25,921 bases of DNA. Origin: Candidatus Bathyarchaeota archaeon (lineage in GTDB: Archaea > Thermoproteota > Bathyarchaeia > 40CM-2-53-6). Below the pieces are notes generated by a model that worked only from the letters and a program-made list of their open reading frames with translations, had not been told where the DNA came from and did not search any database. Of this stretch, positions 14,372 to 21,301 are shown one piece after another; positions within the stretch are counted from its first letter, which is position 1, and each line of letters opens with the position of its first letter. The stretch lies in assembly GCA_005882905.1 (NCBI GenBank), contig VBBG01000024.1:1-25921 (forward strand), in the 5' to 3' direction. The position numbers and the translations under genes were made by a program.

Positions 14372-14848
14372 TCAGCCAAGCCTCATGTATCTCTTCAAGC
14401 GAGGCCATCCAGTCTTCGCAAGCCTCAGCCTATCAGGATCGCTCTTGACCCAGCGAAGCATGTGGAAGAAGCTGCGAGCCCTCTTCTCGTCTCTATCAAC
14501 AAGTGGTTTGTAGCCCAAGTTTCTGATCTCATCAAGATAAGCTGTCTCCACGTTGTCCTGGGCTCTTCCAGATATCACTGATACGTGCACTCTCTCCTTG
14601 CCGTATTGTTTCATGAGCTCTGGCCGGGTCTCGTCGAACAGGAAACTGCCGCAGATCTCGATCTCTTCTCCCTCTCCGAGCTTCATCTGCTGGAGGAGAC
14701 GTAGAGTCAGCTCAGTCGCTTTCTTGAGGTAGAGCTTCCTTCGAAAGTCGGGGGGCTGAAAATAGCCAACGGGTATGACATCATAGTGGAACTCGCCGGT
14801 CTCCTTCCGGTGGGCTCCGACAATCGCTCCGAATAGAAGGTCGCCCAC
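14372..14848 (-). CDS. Hypothetical archaeal protein
   Basis: 158 residues from GTG 14848. Not recognised. The N-terminal half is mainly strands (LLFGAIVGAHR, FHYDVIPVGYF), followed by a helix (YLKKATELTLRLLQQM), a strand with a possible active-site look (EIEICGSFLFDETRPELM), a strand (RVHVSVISGRAQDNVETAYLDEI) and a basic C-terminal helix region (SFFHMLRWVKSDPDRLRLAK). The alternation of strands with acidic residues at their ends is compatible with an alpha/beta nuclease-like fold such as RNase H, but I cannot name catalytic residues. A TATA-like TTAGTAATAG lies about 40 bases before the start. It is 118 bases from the threonine synthase stop, same strand. Confidence 0.65.
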   Translation of the reverse strand: MGDLLFGAIVGAHRKETGEFHYDVIPVGYFQPPDFRRKLYLKKATELTLRLLQQMKLGEGEEIEICGSFLFDETRPELMKQYGKERVHVSVISGRAQDNVETAYLDEIRNLGYKPLVDRDEKRARSFFHMLRWVKSDPDRLRLAKTGWPRLKRYMRLG

Positions 14849-14966
14849 ACCCGCGTCGTCAACTTGAATTGTCAGAGATGTTCCCTATTACTAAGCTAGC
14901 CATCTAGCTATAGGTTGGTCGTGGTCCTTAAGTCTGAGGCTGAGACAGGCCACGTTCGACAGTTGA

Positions 14967-16118
14967 TCAAAGCTGTTCTAGAGTCTTCAAGCCTGACCCT
15001 GTTGCGATAACAACCAGAGTGTCGCCCCGGTCGACTGATCCTGTCTCGTATAGACGGGGAATTGCCGCGAACCCTGCGGCGCTGGATGGTTCCATTAGCA
15101 TTCCTTCCTTCGTTGCGACCTGACGCATTGCCCTTCGGATTTCTGTGTCCCTGACTTTCAACGCTATTCCCTTTGACTCTCGGATACTCTTGAGTATCCA
15201 CTTGCCGGCTAGAGGCTTAGGAATCTTTAGCCCGTTTGCGATCGTCCGGGGAGACTTCCACTCCTCCACATCCTCCCTTCCTCGGTTGTAGGCTTCAACG
15301 ACTGGTGCGCATCCTGAAGGCTGAACGGCGACAATGCGTGGGTTGCTCCTTGTCCAGCCAATCTTCTCTAGAATCTTGAACATTTTCCACATACCAACCA
15401 GCCCGACTCCGCCTCCGACCGGATAGACGACATAATCTGGACTCTTCCACTCGAACTGCTGCGAGATTTCGAGTGCCATCGTCCCTTTACCATCGTGACG
15501 GAAGGGTGTCACGAATGTTGACGCGTTGTATCGACCTGCCGCCTTAGCAGATCTGGCCGCGTATCGGCCCGCGTCTGCGATTGTGCCTGGCACCTGTGTA
15601 AGGTGGGCTCCAAGCTTTTTTGTGAGCTGGATCTTTGCGGGGTTCGATTGTCTTGGAAGATAGACGTGACAGCCGATTCGTGCCATCTGGGAGTACAGGG
15701 CGAAGGAGCAGCCAGCATTCCCTTCTGAGGCGAGAACCAATTGTTGAACCTTCAGTTGAGAGAGACGAGTGACGGCCACCGAGGCCCCGCGGTCTTTGAA
15801 AGTTCCCGTCGGGTTCCGGGTCTCATCCTTCACCCAGACGTTCTTCGAAAACGACTTGGCTGGACGGAGAGGCGTACCTCCTTCCCCAGCCGTTACCGGG
15901 ATTGATCCCCGACGAACAGGGAGAAACATGCTGAACTTCCACATCGATCGACCCCCCTCATCGAGCCTCTTTCTAGAATACTCGGTCAGTGTGTCTTCAT
16001 CGAGGACAGTGTCCAAGAGACCGCTGCATTTCGGACACCTCTCAAGGGGCTCTTCGCCTTCAAAGAAGGAGCGGCAATCATTGCAACGCAGACCCTTGTA
16101 GGGCTCCGAACGTGCCAC
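14967..16118 (-). CDS. thrC: Threonine synthase
   Basis: 383 residues from GTG 16118. A PLP enzyme of fold type II that converts O-phosphohomoserine to threonine and phosphate in the cytoplasm. The PLP lysine is K108 in NPTGTFKDRG; SEGNAGCSFALYS and the phosphate-binding GGGVGLVG loop are present, and the end reads VVIATGSGLKTLEQL. The N terminus carries a rubredoxin-like zinc knuckle (C12, C15, C28, C31), common in archaeal threonine synthases and in related cysteate or threonine-synthase-like enzymes. Cysteate synthase and threonine dehydratase are the alternatives; the zinc knuckle and length favour ThrC. Divergent from the PadR gene, with 143 bases between starts. Confidence 0.88.
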   Translation of the reverse strand: MARSEPYKGLRCNDCRSFFEGEEPLERCPKCSGLLDTVLDEDTLTEYSRKRLDEGGRSMWKFSMFLPVRRGSIPVTAGEGGTPLRPAKSFSKNVWVKDETRNPTGTFKDRGASVAVTRLSQLKVQQLVLASEGNAGCSFALYSQMARIGCHVYLPRQSNPAKIQLTKKLGAHLTQVPGTIADAGRYAARSAKAAGRYNASTFVTPFRHDGKGTMALEISQQFEWKSPDYVVYPVGGGVGLVGMWKMFKILEKIGWTRSNPRIVAVQPSGCAPVVEAYNRGREDVEEWKSPRTIANGLKIPKPLAGKWILKSIRESKGIALKVRDTEIRRAMRQVATKEGMLMEPSSAAGFAAIPRLYETGSVDRGDTLVVIATGSGLKTLEQL

Positions 16119-16217
16119 TCGAAGCTTTTCCTCAGCTGGACAGGCCGGTAGGGGTTAATCAGCTTCCTGACCCGACCGCTGTTTCTCTCGAAGCGGCGGG
16201 TTTCGAGAGGTAGGGTT

Positions 16218-16249
16218 ATATCGAAACGCGATATTCTCGTATTTCGATA
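16218..16249. promoter_or_regulatory. Palindromic operator in the padR promoter
   Basis: TATCGAAA at 16219-16226 and TTTCGATA at 16242-16249 are perfect inverted repeats with a 15-base spacer. A second nested dyad, ATATCG/CGATAT (16218-16223 and 16229-16234), overlaps it. The element lies 12-44 bases before the PadR start and covers the TATA-like TTATATCG, so a bound dimer would block transcription. PadR proteins commonly control their own gene, which makes this the likely autoregulatory site. Confidence 0.6.
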
Positions 16250-16261
16250 GATTCTGGGACC

Positions 16262-16585
16262 ATGAGCAAGGCTGTCTCCGATCGATTCGTGAAAAGCTTC
16301 CTCGACCTGTTCGTTCTCGACTTGCTCGACGATGGCCCGAAGCATGGTTATGAGATAATGCGCGAGCTGAAGAACAGAACCGGCGCCAGAATCGGAGCCG
16401 GGACCCTATATCCACTCCTCTACGAGTTGGAGGACCAGAAACTAGTTGCAGGGGAATGGAATTCTCCAAACCGACGGAGCAGAAGGATTTACAAGATTAC
16501 GGAGCCGGGGACGAAGCACAAGAAGCAAGGCTTCAAGAGCATAGGACTCCTCGTCCAGCCTTCAAGCACAACCCCTCGTTCCTAA
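16262..16585 (+). CDS. PadR-family winged-helix regulator, C terminus probably frameshifted
   Basis: 107 residues as read, from ATG 16262. The winged helix is intact: FVLDLLDDGPKHGYEIMREL, then GTLYPLLYELEDQKLVAG and the wing RRSRRIYKIT. PadR proteins are dimeric transcription factors that sense phenolics, drugs or metabolites. After KITE the frame gives PGTKHKKQGFK, unlike the family, while the next frame continues AGDEAQEARLQEHRTP, matching the usual ITEAGxEAL helix. A single missing base near 16501-16506 would explain this, so the gene is either frameshifted or misread; the repaired protein would run past 16585 (to at most 16893). The dimerisation helix would be lost in the version as written. 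Divergent from threonine synthase. Confidence 0.8.
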   Translation: MSKAVSDRFVKSFLDLFVLDLLDDGPKHGYEIMRELKNRTGARIGAGTLYPLLYELEDQKLVAGEWNSPNRRSRRIYKITEPGTKHKKQGFKSIGLLVQPSSTTPRS

Positions 16586-16709
16586 CCGGTCCAAAACCTG
16601 TCCAGAAGCTCTTCATCTCAGCGGCGCAGACCGCCGATACAGCGATGCTGTGCGGATCTCCCCTAGATCTGTGGTCACACTGGTCGGAAGCTGCGCAGAC
16701 CGACCGCGT

Positions 16710-17090
16710 CTACTTGGCCTGGGGACGGCTGGCATTCTCAGCCGCGCGCGCTTTCACAATGCGTGTCACCAGTCCAGAGGGCAGAGGTCGATCGGGCGTG
16801 AAGCGGAGGGTCCCCTTCCCAGTCTCGAACGGCTTCAATTCGGCGGAAAACTGGCGACGGACCTTGGCACTTGCTATGAAGAAGCTGCAATGATCCTTAA
16901 ACGCGCCATAATAGACGAGCATCCCGTTGTCTCGAAACGCGGGCATCTTGTAGCTGATAATCTCCTCTGCTCCGGGTGCAGCGGCCTTGATGGTCCTCCG
17001 TAGCTGTTGTAAGGTGGCCCGGAATCTGGGTGGGACGCGCGCCAGGTAGTCGTCTACCTTCTTCGGAGAAGCGTTCTGTTGGGGAGCCAT
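16710..17090 (-). CDS. DUF1801 (YdhG-like) protein
   Basis: 126 residues from ATG 17090. It matches the DUF1801/YdhG family, structurally related to the frataxin-like iron chaperone Fra of Bacillus. Family segments: VDDYLARVPPRFRATLQQLRRTI, PGAEEIISYKMPAFR, MLVYYGAFKDHCSFFI, then GTLRFTPDRPLPSGLVTRIVKAR. Length is typical (110-140). Whether this member handles iron is not known. It is the second gene of a probable pair with the V4R gene: 35 bases separate the V4R stop from its start. On the plus strand the same region is open, possibly as a continuation of the frameshifted PadR frame, but the family match is here. Confidence 0.85.
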   Translation of the reverse strand: MAPQQNASPKKVDDYLARVPPRFRATLQQLRRTIKAAAPGAEEIISYKMPAFRDNGMLVYYGAFKDHCSFFIASAKVRRQFSAELKPFETGKGTLRFTPDRPLPSGLVTRIVKARAAENASRPQAK

Positions 17091-17125
17091 GAAAATCGAC
17101 GGGTCGGAGGGTTCTGATGGCTCCT

Positions 17126-17692
17126 TTACCTTATGGTGTCGGCTAGACGATTGATCTCTCTCGGTTCGCCTATAATCGCCTCGCAGAACTTGTCGCCCTT
17201 CCCCTGACAGGAGACCTCTATCGACTCACAGCTACTCCTGAGAATCGCTGCGACGGCTCCCGTGAGGATTCCACGTCCAAAATGGCAGACGTGTGTTTTG
17301 CCCGTCCTGTTTCTAACTGAAACCCCGTTCTTCCATCTTATCCTGGTAGACTTCTTAGAGAAATCGAAATCTACGACATCTATTTTTCCCCAGCCGCTCA
17401 TGGTCCCGAGGACATCTGCAACGCGCTGAATCTCTTGGGCGGTCTTGATTCCGAGACCTGCCTTTTGGGCTAGTTGAATGAACTTGGAGCCTCCTTCTCT
17501 GCCAATCTCGTATTCGAAACTGGTAGCCGTAACCGATCCGAGGCTCTCAGTCAACCTATCTTCTATAGAGTGGATCAGCTTGACAGGTATGAGGAGGAAC
17601 CTCTCACCATACGCGTTCAGAGTCCCTTTCTTCTGGTCGAGAATTAGATCTTTGACAGCGATTGCACTCTTTTTCTGAGCCTTCGTCTTCAT
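17126..17692 (-). CDS. V4R domain protein
   Basis: 188 residues from ATG 17692. The C-terminal two thirds form a V4R (4-vinyl-reductase) domain, a small-molecule-binding fold found in archaeal regulators and in bacteriochlorophyll 8-vinyl reductase accessory proteins. Visible features are the helix ESLGSVTATSFEYEIGREGG, the strand pair VVDFDFSKKSTRIRW, then VCHFGRGILTGAVAAIL, ESIEVSCQGKGDKFCEAII with the family's clustered cysteines. The N-terminal 30 residues (KDLILDQKKGTLNAYGERFLLIPV) are typical of stand-alone archaeal members. It probably acts as a sensor or scaffold; the ligand is unknown. No DNA-binding domain is present in this chain. Confidence 0.82.
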   Translation of the reverse strand: MKTKAQKKSAIAVKDLILDQKKGTLNAYGERFLLIPVKLIHSIEDRLTESLGSVTATSFEYEIGREGGSKFIQLAQKAGLGIKTAQEIQRVADVLGTMSGWGKIDVVDFDFSKKSTRIRWKNGVSVRNRTGKTHVCHFGRGILTGAVAAILRSSCESIEVSCQGKGDKFCEAIIGEPREINRLADTIR

Positions 17693-17787
17693 CGAGAGAT
17701 CCGTGTTCGAGTGTTCAAAGACTGCTACTAATAGTCTAACTTTGTAGACGATCGGACCTTTGAGAGAAGGTCTTCTGAAGCTTGTCG

Positions 17788-18474
17788 CTAACTGGCGACG
17801 GAGGCAGATTCGCTGGTCTGCTCCCTCGAAAAATAGCCCCGGAGTCTTGTAATGATTCTGTTGCGCAGAGTATCCTTTCGTCCCAACAGACGGTTCTCCC
17901 AGTCGATGCCCACCAAGAAGTAAGCAATGGGAATCAGGAGTGCAACCGAGAGAATGCTGGTGTAGGTACCTGCTCCAAAAGACTGAACGATCGACTCGCC
18001 AAGTTGCCGAGCAAAGTAGAGAACGGTCAATATCCAGATGAATTTACCAGTGTAAAGGGAGAGGAGGGTCTTGGGCAGACTGTACCGAATCATGCCAAGA
18101 GGAATGAAGGCTGTGTCCACGAGTGGAGAAGCTGCGAAGACCAAGCCGACGAGAAACGTGCTTCCTCCAAGAAATTTGCGGAGGGAATCGAATCTCTCTG
18201 TCTTACCGATAGCTCGTCTCGATCCATAGCCCAGCGCGTAGCTCGCAAGCTTTCCAATGCAAGCCCCCAGCGCAGTTATTGATGCAATTTCGACGATTCC
18301 AAGTCCTTGAAAGGAGGATCCGGGGCTTGCTACAAGTCCCACTATTATGAGAAGCGATGGGGTCGGAACAAAGGGGAGAATGTTCCCTACGAGTCCGAGT
18401 ATGAAGACGAGGAGCAGTGGGTTGCCGGAGAATAGCGTTACAATCCAGTTGATCCAGTCCACAAGGAAGAACAT
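17788..18474 (-). CDS. DedA/VTT (SNARE-associated) family membrane protein
   Basis: 228 residues from ATG 18474, with about five to six hydrophobic segments. The central part has the VTT layout: a re-entrant segment with PFVPTPSLLIIVGLVA, a helix with GACIGKLASYALGYGSRRAI, then LVGLVFAASPLVDTAFIPLGMIRYSLPKTLLSLYTGKF, which corresponds to the second re-entrant loop and its arginine. DedA-family proteins act in lipid scrambling and in maintaining membrane potential. The C-terminal tail is basic (RRNRII…RLRGYF). It stands alone between the V4R gene (same strand, 95 bases downstream) and a plus-strand gene. Substrate unknown. Confidence 0.82.
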   Translation of the reverse strand: MFFLVDWINWIVTLFSGNPLLLVFILGLVGNILPFVPTPSLLIIVGLVASPGSSFQGLGIVEIASITALGACIGKLASYALGYGSRRAIGKTERFDSLRKFLGGSTFLVGLVFAASPLVDTAFIPLGMIRYSLPKTLLSLYTGKFIWILTVLYFARQLGESIVQSFGAGTYTSILSVALLIPIAYFLVGIDWENRLLGRKDTLRNRIITRLRGYFSREQTSESASVAS

Positions 18475-18594
18475 GATGACAGTAGCATCTTTTAGCCCAG
18501 CTCATGTTAGAAAAGCTATCTGAACTTGTCAAGGATGTACGGTGGCACGGCGTAGGCTTCAAAAACAAGGTTCCGAACCTGGCGGCAGAGTTTG

Positions 18595-18906
18595 ATGCAG
18601 AAGGACGTCTACTCGAAGAAGATAACCTCAGAGGAGGAGCAGAAGCGCTTTGTGCTGATCTTGAAAGACCGTCTCTCGTTCTTCCCACTCGACGGGAAGG
18701 CATTTCGGCTAATCCACAACGGGCAGCCAAAGAAGGCGAGAGTCGAGTCATATCCATGCACTTGCAGAGGACCCGACCAGCCCCATTCCCACTACTTCGT
18801 CCGGACACCGGGTCTCAGAGCAGGGGACAGAGTCATCATTCAGAGAGATGTGAAAGGAGCTCCTCGCTACTTCCTCCAGGTCAAGCATCACCCCCGCAGA
18901 GCCTAG
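18595..18906 (+). CDS. Hypothetical small basic protein
   Basis: 103 residues from ATG 18595 (a TTG directly before it is also possible). Not recognised. A helical N-terminal part (SEEEQKRFVLILKDRLSFF) is followed by beta-like segments (GKAFRLIHNG, KARVESYPCTC, SHYFVRT, GDRVIIQRD, PRYFLQVKH), which suggests a small OB- or SH3-like barrel. One CxC pair (PCTCRG) and several histidines (QPHSHYF, KHHPRR) are clustered and might bind zinc. It lies 40 bases before the RNase J-like gene in the same direction and could be transcribed with it, although that gene appears to have its own TATA box. Divergent from the DedA gene. Confidence 0.65.
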   Translation: MQKDVYSKKITSEEEQKRFVLILKDRLSFFPLDGKAFRLIHNGQPKKARVESYPCTCRGPDQPHSHYFVRTPGLRAGDRVIIQRDVKGAPRYFLQVKHHPRRA

Positions 18907-18908
18907 CT

Positions 18909-18917
18909 CATTAATCA
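18909..18917 (+). promoter_or_regulatory. TATA-like box before the RNase J-like gene
   Basis: CATTAATCA, 30-38 bases upstream of the ATG at 18947, is at the spacing expected for an almost leaderless archaeal transcript. It lies directly after the stop of the previous gene, so the nuclease gene can be transcribed on its own. Confidence 0.45.
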
Positions 18918-18946
18918 GCCTCCACAATCCGCGAACTGGTCGCATC

Positions 18947-20197
18947 ATGGTGAATATCCAGCTTCTCGGCGGGGTCGGAGAGATTGGCGGAAACAAGTTT
19001 CTCATACGAGACGGAGACTCCAAGCTACTGCTAGACTTCGGAATGAGCCTCGGACTACGAGGCCGGTTCTTCTCCGAGCCCTTCCTCGCCCCGAGGGACG
19101 GGCAAGGACTCATCTCTCTCCTCAGCCACTCACATATCGACCATGCTATGTGCATCTCACTCTTGAACCGGAAGATTCCTGTTTACTGCGGCGAGACCAC
19201 ACTCGCGATCCTACGAACACTCTCGGAGATGCGACAGAAAGGATTCGAGAATGATCTCGATGGGCTAGACTTCAGAACTTTCAGGACCGGGGACAAGATC
19301 AGCCTTGGAAACATTCAGTTGGAACCGATACATGTGGACCACAGCGTGCCGGGATCCTACGGGTTCCTGGTTCACACCTCGAGCGGAACCATTGCCTATA
19401 GCGGGGACTTTCGAGCTCACGGCTCGAAATCGACACTAACTACCGACTTTGTTGACAACGCCAAGAAATCGCCCCATGAAATCTTTCTCTGCGAAGGAAC
19501 AAACCTCGTAAGAGGAGACCTCCGGACAGAACAAGAAGTCCTCGAGAAATCAGAACATGTTATCAGAAAGACCACGGGACTAGTTCTAGCCAGCTTCTCG
19601 TCGGCAGACATTGACAGGCTTAGAACGTTCCATGAGATCGCCGAGAAGAGCGATAGGATCCTAGCATTGTCAATGAAGCAGGCGTATCTTCTCCGGTCCC
19701 TATCCAAGGACAAACACTTGGAGGTTCCCGATGTTCTGAAGGATCCTCACATCACGGTCTATCAACGGACAAAGAAGACTTACTATCACTGGGAGAAAGA
19801 CATCCTCGGACAAGCCAGCGTGAAGACGTCAAAGGATATTCGCGAGATGCAGGACAAAGTGATCCTTGCCTCAAGCTCCTACGACATGAACGAGGTCCTG
19901 GATATCCAACCGGGTCCAGGCGGTGCTTTCATCAACAGCAGCTCCGAACCGTTCAATGAGGAGATGGAGATTGACCATGAACGGTTCATCAACTGGCTAA
20001 ACCATTTTGGGCTTCCAATGTACCAGATACACAGCTCGGGCCACATGATGCCCACAGAACTCCGAGAAACAATCGGACAGATCCAACCCAAGCGACTGGT
20101 TCCGATCCACACCGAACAGCCCGAACTCTACAGGCTATTCGTAAAGGATTTGACCAAGGTCGAGCTGGGAACCAAAGGCTCAACCGTCGAACTATAA
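18947..20197 (+). CDS. RNase J-like beta-CASP metallo-beta-lactamase nuclease
   Basis: 416 residues from ATG 18947. A zinc-dependent nuclease of the MBL fold with an inserted beta-CASP domain, the family that holds 5'-3' RNase J and CPSF-type endonucleases; it would act in RNA decay or processing in the cytoplasm. All motifs are visible: LLLDFG (motif 1), HSHIDH (H61, H63, D65, H66; motif 2), PIHVDHSVPGSYG (motif 3), YSGDFRAHG (motif 4), then in the CASP domain the acidic CEG (motif A), HSSGHMMPTEL (motif B) and VPIHTE (motif C). Archaeal RNase J enzymes are near 450 residues; this is slightly shorter and lacks KH or C-terminal domains. RNA polarity of action cannot be told from sequence. Confidence 0.9.
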   Translation: MVNIQLLGGVGEIGGNKFLIRDGDSKLLLDFGMSLGLRGRFFSEPFLAPRDGQGLISLLSHSHIDHAMCISLLNRKIPVYCGETTLAILRTLSEMRQKGFENDLDGLDFRTFRTGDKISLGNIQLEPIHVDHSVPGSYGFLVHTSSGTIAYSGDFRAHGSKSTLTTDFVDNAKKSPHEIFLCEGTNLVRGDLRTEQEVLEKSEHVIRKTTGLVLASFSSADIDRLRTFHEIAEKSDRILALSMKQAYLLRSLSKDKHLEVPDVLKDPHITVYQRTKKTYYHWEKDILGQASVKTSKDIREMQDKVILASSSYDMNEVLDIQPGPGGAFINSSSEPFNEEMEIDHERFINWLNHFGLPMYQIHSSGHMMPTELRETIGQIQPKRLVPIHTEQPELYRLFVKDLTKVELGTKGSTVEL

Positions 20198-20269
20198 CAC
20201 TTCACTCCACAACTGTTTTAGTTCTTGGATGAACATTAAGCCAGAGAATTCCATCTAAGCTGAGAGTTA

Positions 20270-20809
20270 ATGAAGAACTTGGAAACTACGACGAAAACAG
20301 AGCCAGTTGTTCTCAAGGATGGGCGGAGAGTCGGGATTCGACTCTACCGTCCGGCCGATAAGGAGGGACTGATTTCGATGTACGCTGGCCTGTCGCAGGA
20401 GGCCCTTCGGTGGAGTATGCCCCCATACAACCGTCAGAGGATTGAACGTTGGACCTCCAATTTGGAAAACACGATAGCGCTGATCGCGCACGATAAGAAT
20501 AGAATTGTGGGACATCTACAAATATCCATCGGGACTAGCCCAAGATTTCGAGAAATGGGCGATCTGTTCGTCTACATCCATCAGGAGTATCAGAATGTGG
20601 GATTAGGAGCGGCGCTAATGAGTCAGGCTATTGCCTTGGCTCGCGAACGACGACTGCATAGAGTCGAACTTACGGTCGTAGCGGATAATCACCGTGCCAT
20701 CCGCCTGTATGAGAAGGTCGGATTTCAGCGGGAGGGTTTGAAGAGAGAGAACTATCTGGGAGAAGATGGGAAGTACCATGATGAAATAATAATGGGTATT
20801 CTCCTATGA
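20270..20809 (+). CDS. GNAT-family N-acetyltransferase
   Basis: 179 residues from ATG 20270. It transfers an acetyl group from acetyl-CoA to an amine. The acetyl-CoA loop is QNVGLGAAL (residues about 108-116), preceded by the strand FVYIHQEYQ. The C-terminal segment RVELTVVADNHRAIRLYEKVGFQREGLKRENY is the usual GNAT motif B with the tyrosine near the thiol. The N-terminal 20 residues (rich in Thr, Lys) are probably disordered. Related enzymes acetylate ribosomal protein N termini, antibiotics or polyamines; the RimI/RimJ-like ending (EGLKRENY) hints at protein or amino-acid substrates but is not proof. A TATA-like GTTTTAGT lies about 50 bases before the start. Single gene. Confidence 0.9.
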   Translation: MKNLETTTKTEPVVLKDGRRVGIRLYRPADKEGLISMYAGLSQEALRWSMPPYNRQRIERWTSNLENTIALIAHDKNRIVGHLQISIGTSPRFREMGDLFVYIHQEYQNVGLGAALMSQAIALARERRLHRVELTVVADNHRAIRLYEKVGFQREGLKRENYLGEDGKYHDEIIMGILL

Positions 20810-20947
20810 TTCCTGCACGGAGCGAAGGTTTGAAGCTGATCCGAGCCCGTTTTGAGTCTATTCTCCGGGTTTTGGCCTTGCCCGCGAGTTAGACGATTAC
20901 TCGCCCAAGGAGACGTGTGCTTGTTCGATAGTGCGGGACCGGAGTCG

Positions 20948-21139
20948 CTAGTTGTGGCGACGCTGTCTCTGAGCGTGGGCCTTTCCATGCTTCCTTCGAG
21001 CCTTGGCCCGCTCCTCCTCGATGGTAACAAGGAGAGTGTCGCCTCTCTCGAGGCCAAGTTGCTGCAGATACGACCTGGGAACGACTAGTCTGACCTTGTT
21101 GGCTTCGTCGATCATCTTTACTTCTAACACACTGCTCAT
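20948..21139 (-). CDS. AbrB/SpoVT-type transcription regulator
   Basis: 63 residues from ATG 21139; the frame extends to 21193 but the promoter position favours 21139. Residues about 1-43 form a swapped-hairpin AbrB domain: SSVLEVKMIDEANKVRLVVP, then SYLQQLGLERGDTLLVTIEE. The C-terminal 20 residues are strongly basic (KARRKHGKAHAQRQRR), probably a DNA-binding tail. Such proteins are dimeric DNA-binding regulators, or antitoxins when paired with a PIN or similar toxin; no toxin gene is adjacent. A TATA-like box and a small dyad lie directly before the start, suggesting autoregulation. Confidence 0.8.
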   Translation of the reverse strand: MSSVLEVKMIDEANKVRLVVPRSYLQQLGLERGDTLLVTIEEERAKARRKHGKAHAQRQRRHN

Positions 21140-21142
21140 AGA

Positions 21143-21171
21143 ATAGCTTCTGCTATCCGGCGGTATAAGAA
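21143..21171 (-). promoter_or_regulatory. Promoter and small dyad of the AbrB-like gene
   Basis: TTCTTATA on the minus strand (complement of 21164-21171) is a good TATA box 25-32 bases before the ATG. Between it and the start, ATAGC and GCTAT (21143-21147 and 21152-21156) form a perfect 5-base inverted repeat around TTCT. AbrB-type proteins recognise short dyads, so this may be an autoregulatory site. Confidence 0.5.
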
Positions 21172-21301
21172 CTGTGGATTTGTAGAGTTGCATAAGAGCC
21201 CGAGATCTAGTAGAGGGTTGTCATTGGAAGCGTCGATACTCAGAGGAGGTAAAATGGTAGTGAAGTTACCTTGCGGAGTAGAAATGGTAGAAAGCGGAAA
21301 G

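Noticed and set aside
14211..14513. 100-codon plus-strand frame over the DUF5519 promoter region
   Set aside because: Covers the promoter of one gene and the end of another on the opposite strand; composition is not protein-like.
14895..14908. GCTAG-CCAT-CTAGC hairpin between threonine synthase and the unknown gene
   Set aside because: Only 5 base pairs, AT/CTAG-rich and without a T run; too weak to call a terminator or operator.
16456..16893. 145-codon plus-strand frame after the PadR winged helix
   Set aside because: Only its first 20-40 codons look real, as the frameshifted PadR C terminus. The rest is opposite the DUF1801 gene and not protein-like, so I do not list it as a separate gene.
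20810..20947. Gap between GNAT and AbrB genes, scanned for a tRNA or small RNA
   Set aside because: No cloverleaf, C/D-box or conserved RNA pattern is visible.
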